5,616 bases of DNA from Desulfobulbaceae bacterium (GTDB taxonomy: Bacteria; Desulfobacterota; Desulfobulbia; Desulfobulbales; Desulfocapsaceae). The position numbers and the translations under genes are program-made. Where the stretch lies: the NCBI GenBank assembly GCA_027067035.1, contig JAMOMO010000456.1, positions 1 to 5,616 on the forward strand, given 5' to 3'. Below are positions 5,580-5,616 of the stretch, one piece after another (position 1 is the first letter of the stretch; every line of letters begins with the position of its first letter). Below the pieces are notes generated by a model that saw nothing but the letters and a program-made list of their open reading frames with translations, was not told the origin of the DNA and made no database searches.

Positions 5580-5616
5580 CCGCCGTTGCCATCTGGCTTC
5601 TTGCCGTTGCCACGTC
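5549..5616 (+). CDS. Start of an exported or membrane protein, cut by the right edge
   Basis: An ATG 52 bases after the synthase stop opens a frame of 22 codons to the window end, reading MTKPLSHYRITAVAIWLLAVAT. A few positive residues followed by a hydrophobic run is the pattern of a signal peptide or first membrane helix. No upstream in-frame start was found, and there is no recognisable Shine-Dalgarno sequence before it, so the start is uncertain. The family cannot be identified from this fragment. The short spacing suggests co-transcription with the synthase gene. Confidence 0.42.
   Translation, partial: MTKPLSHYRITAVAIWLLAVAT

Overview
The window is about 5.6 kb of protein-coding bacterial DNA. 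It holds three complete genes, two genes cut by the window edges, and three intergenic control regions. I see no tRNA, rRNA, CRISPR array, insertion sequence or phage gene. The gene types suggest a Gram-negative proteobacterium: a PilJ/NarX-type membrane sensor, an ExeA-like ATPase fused to a periplasmic SPOR domain, a TauE/SafE transporter and a stand-alone acetolactate synthase. The style recalls Desulfobulbales-type Desulfobacterota, but that placement is inference from gene style only and is weak.

Left half, minus strand. At the left edge (1-579) is the N-terminal part of a membrane sensor with a PilJ/NarX-type input domain; its output domain lies outside the window. Upstream of it in transcription (865-2628) is a 587-residue protein with a cytoplasmic ExeA-like AAA ATPase, one membrane segment, a long charge-segregated linker and a C-terminal SPOR-like domain resembling DamX. 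A terminator-like hairpin at 801-854 separates the two, so the sensor gene probably has its own promoter in 580-800.

Centre. A 343-base divergent intergenic region (2629-2971) separates the ATPase gene from the rightward genes. It is dense in small palindromes and carries one large imperfect hairpin with A/T-tract ends. It probably controls both directions.

Right half, plus strand. A TauE/SafE (TSUP) anion permease (2972-3688) is followed after 167 bases by a thiamine-diphosphate enzyme of the acetolactate synthase family (3856-5496). Fifty-two bases later begins a protein with a hydrophobic N-terminus (5549 to the edge). The permease and synthase could belong to one pathway, exporting an anion and using pyruvate-type substrates, but the long spacer with terminator-like sequence leaves this open.

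No undescribed multi-gene system can be demonstrated here. The points most worth checking are the AAA-TM-SPOR fusion, the palindrome-rich divergent region, and the permease/ThDP-enzyme pairing.
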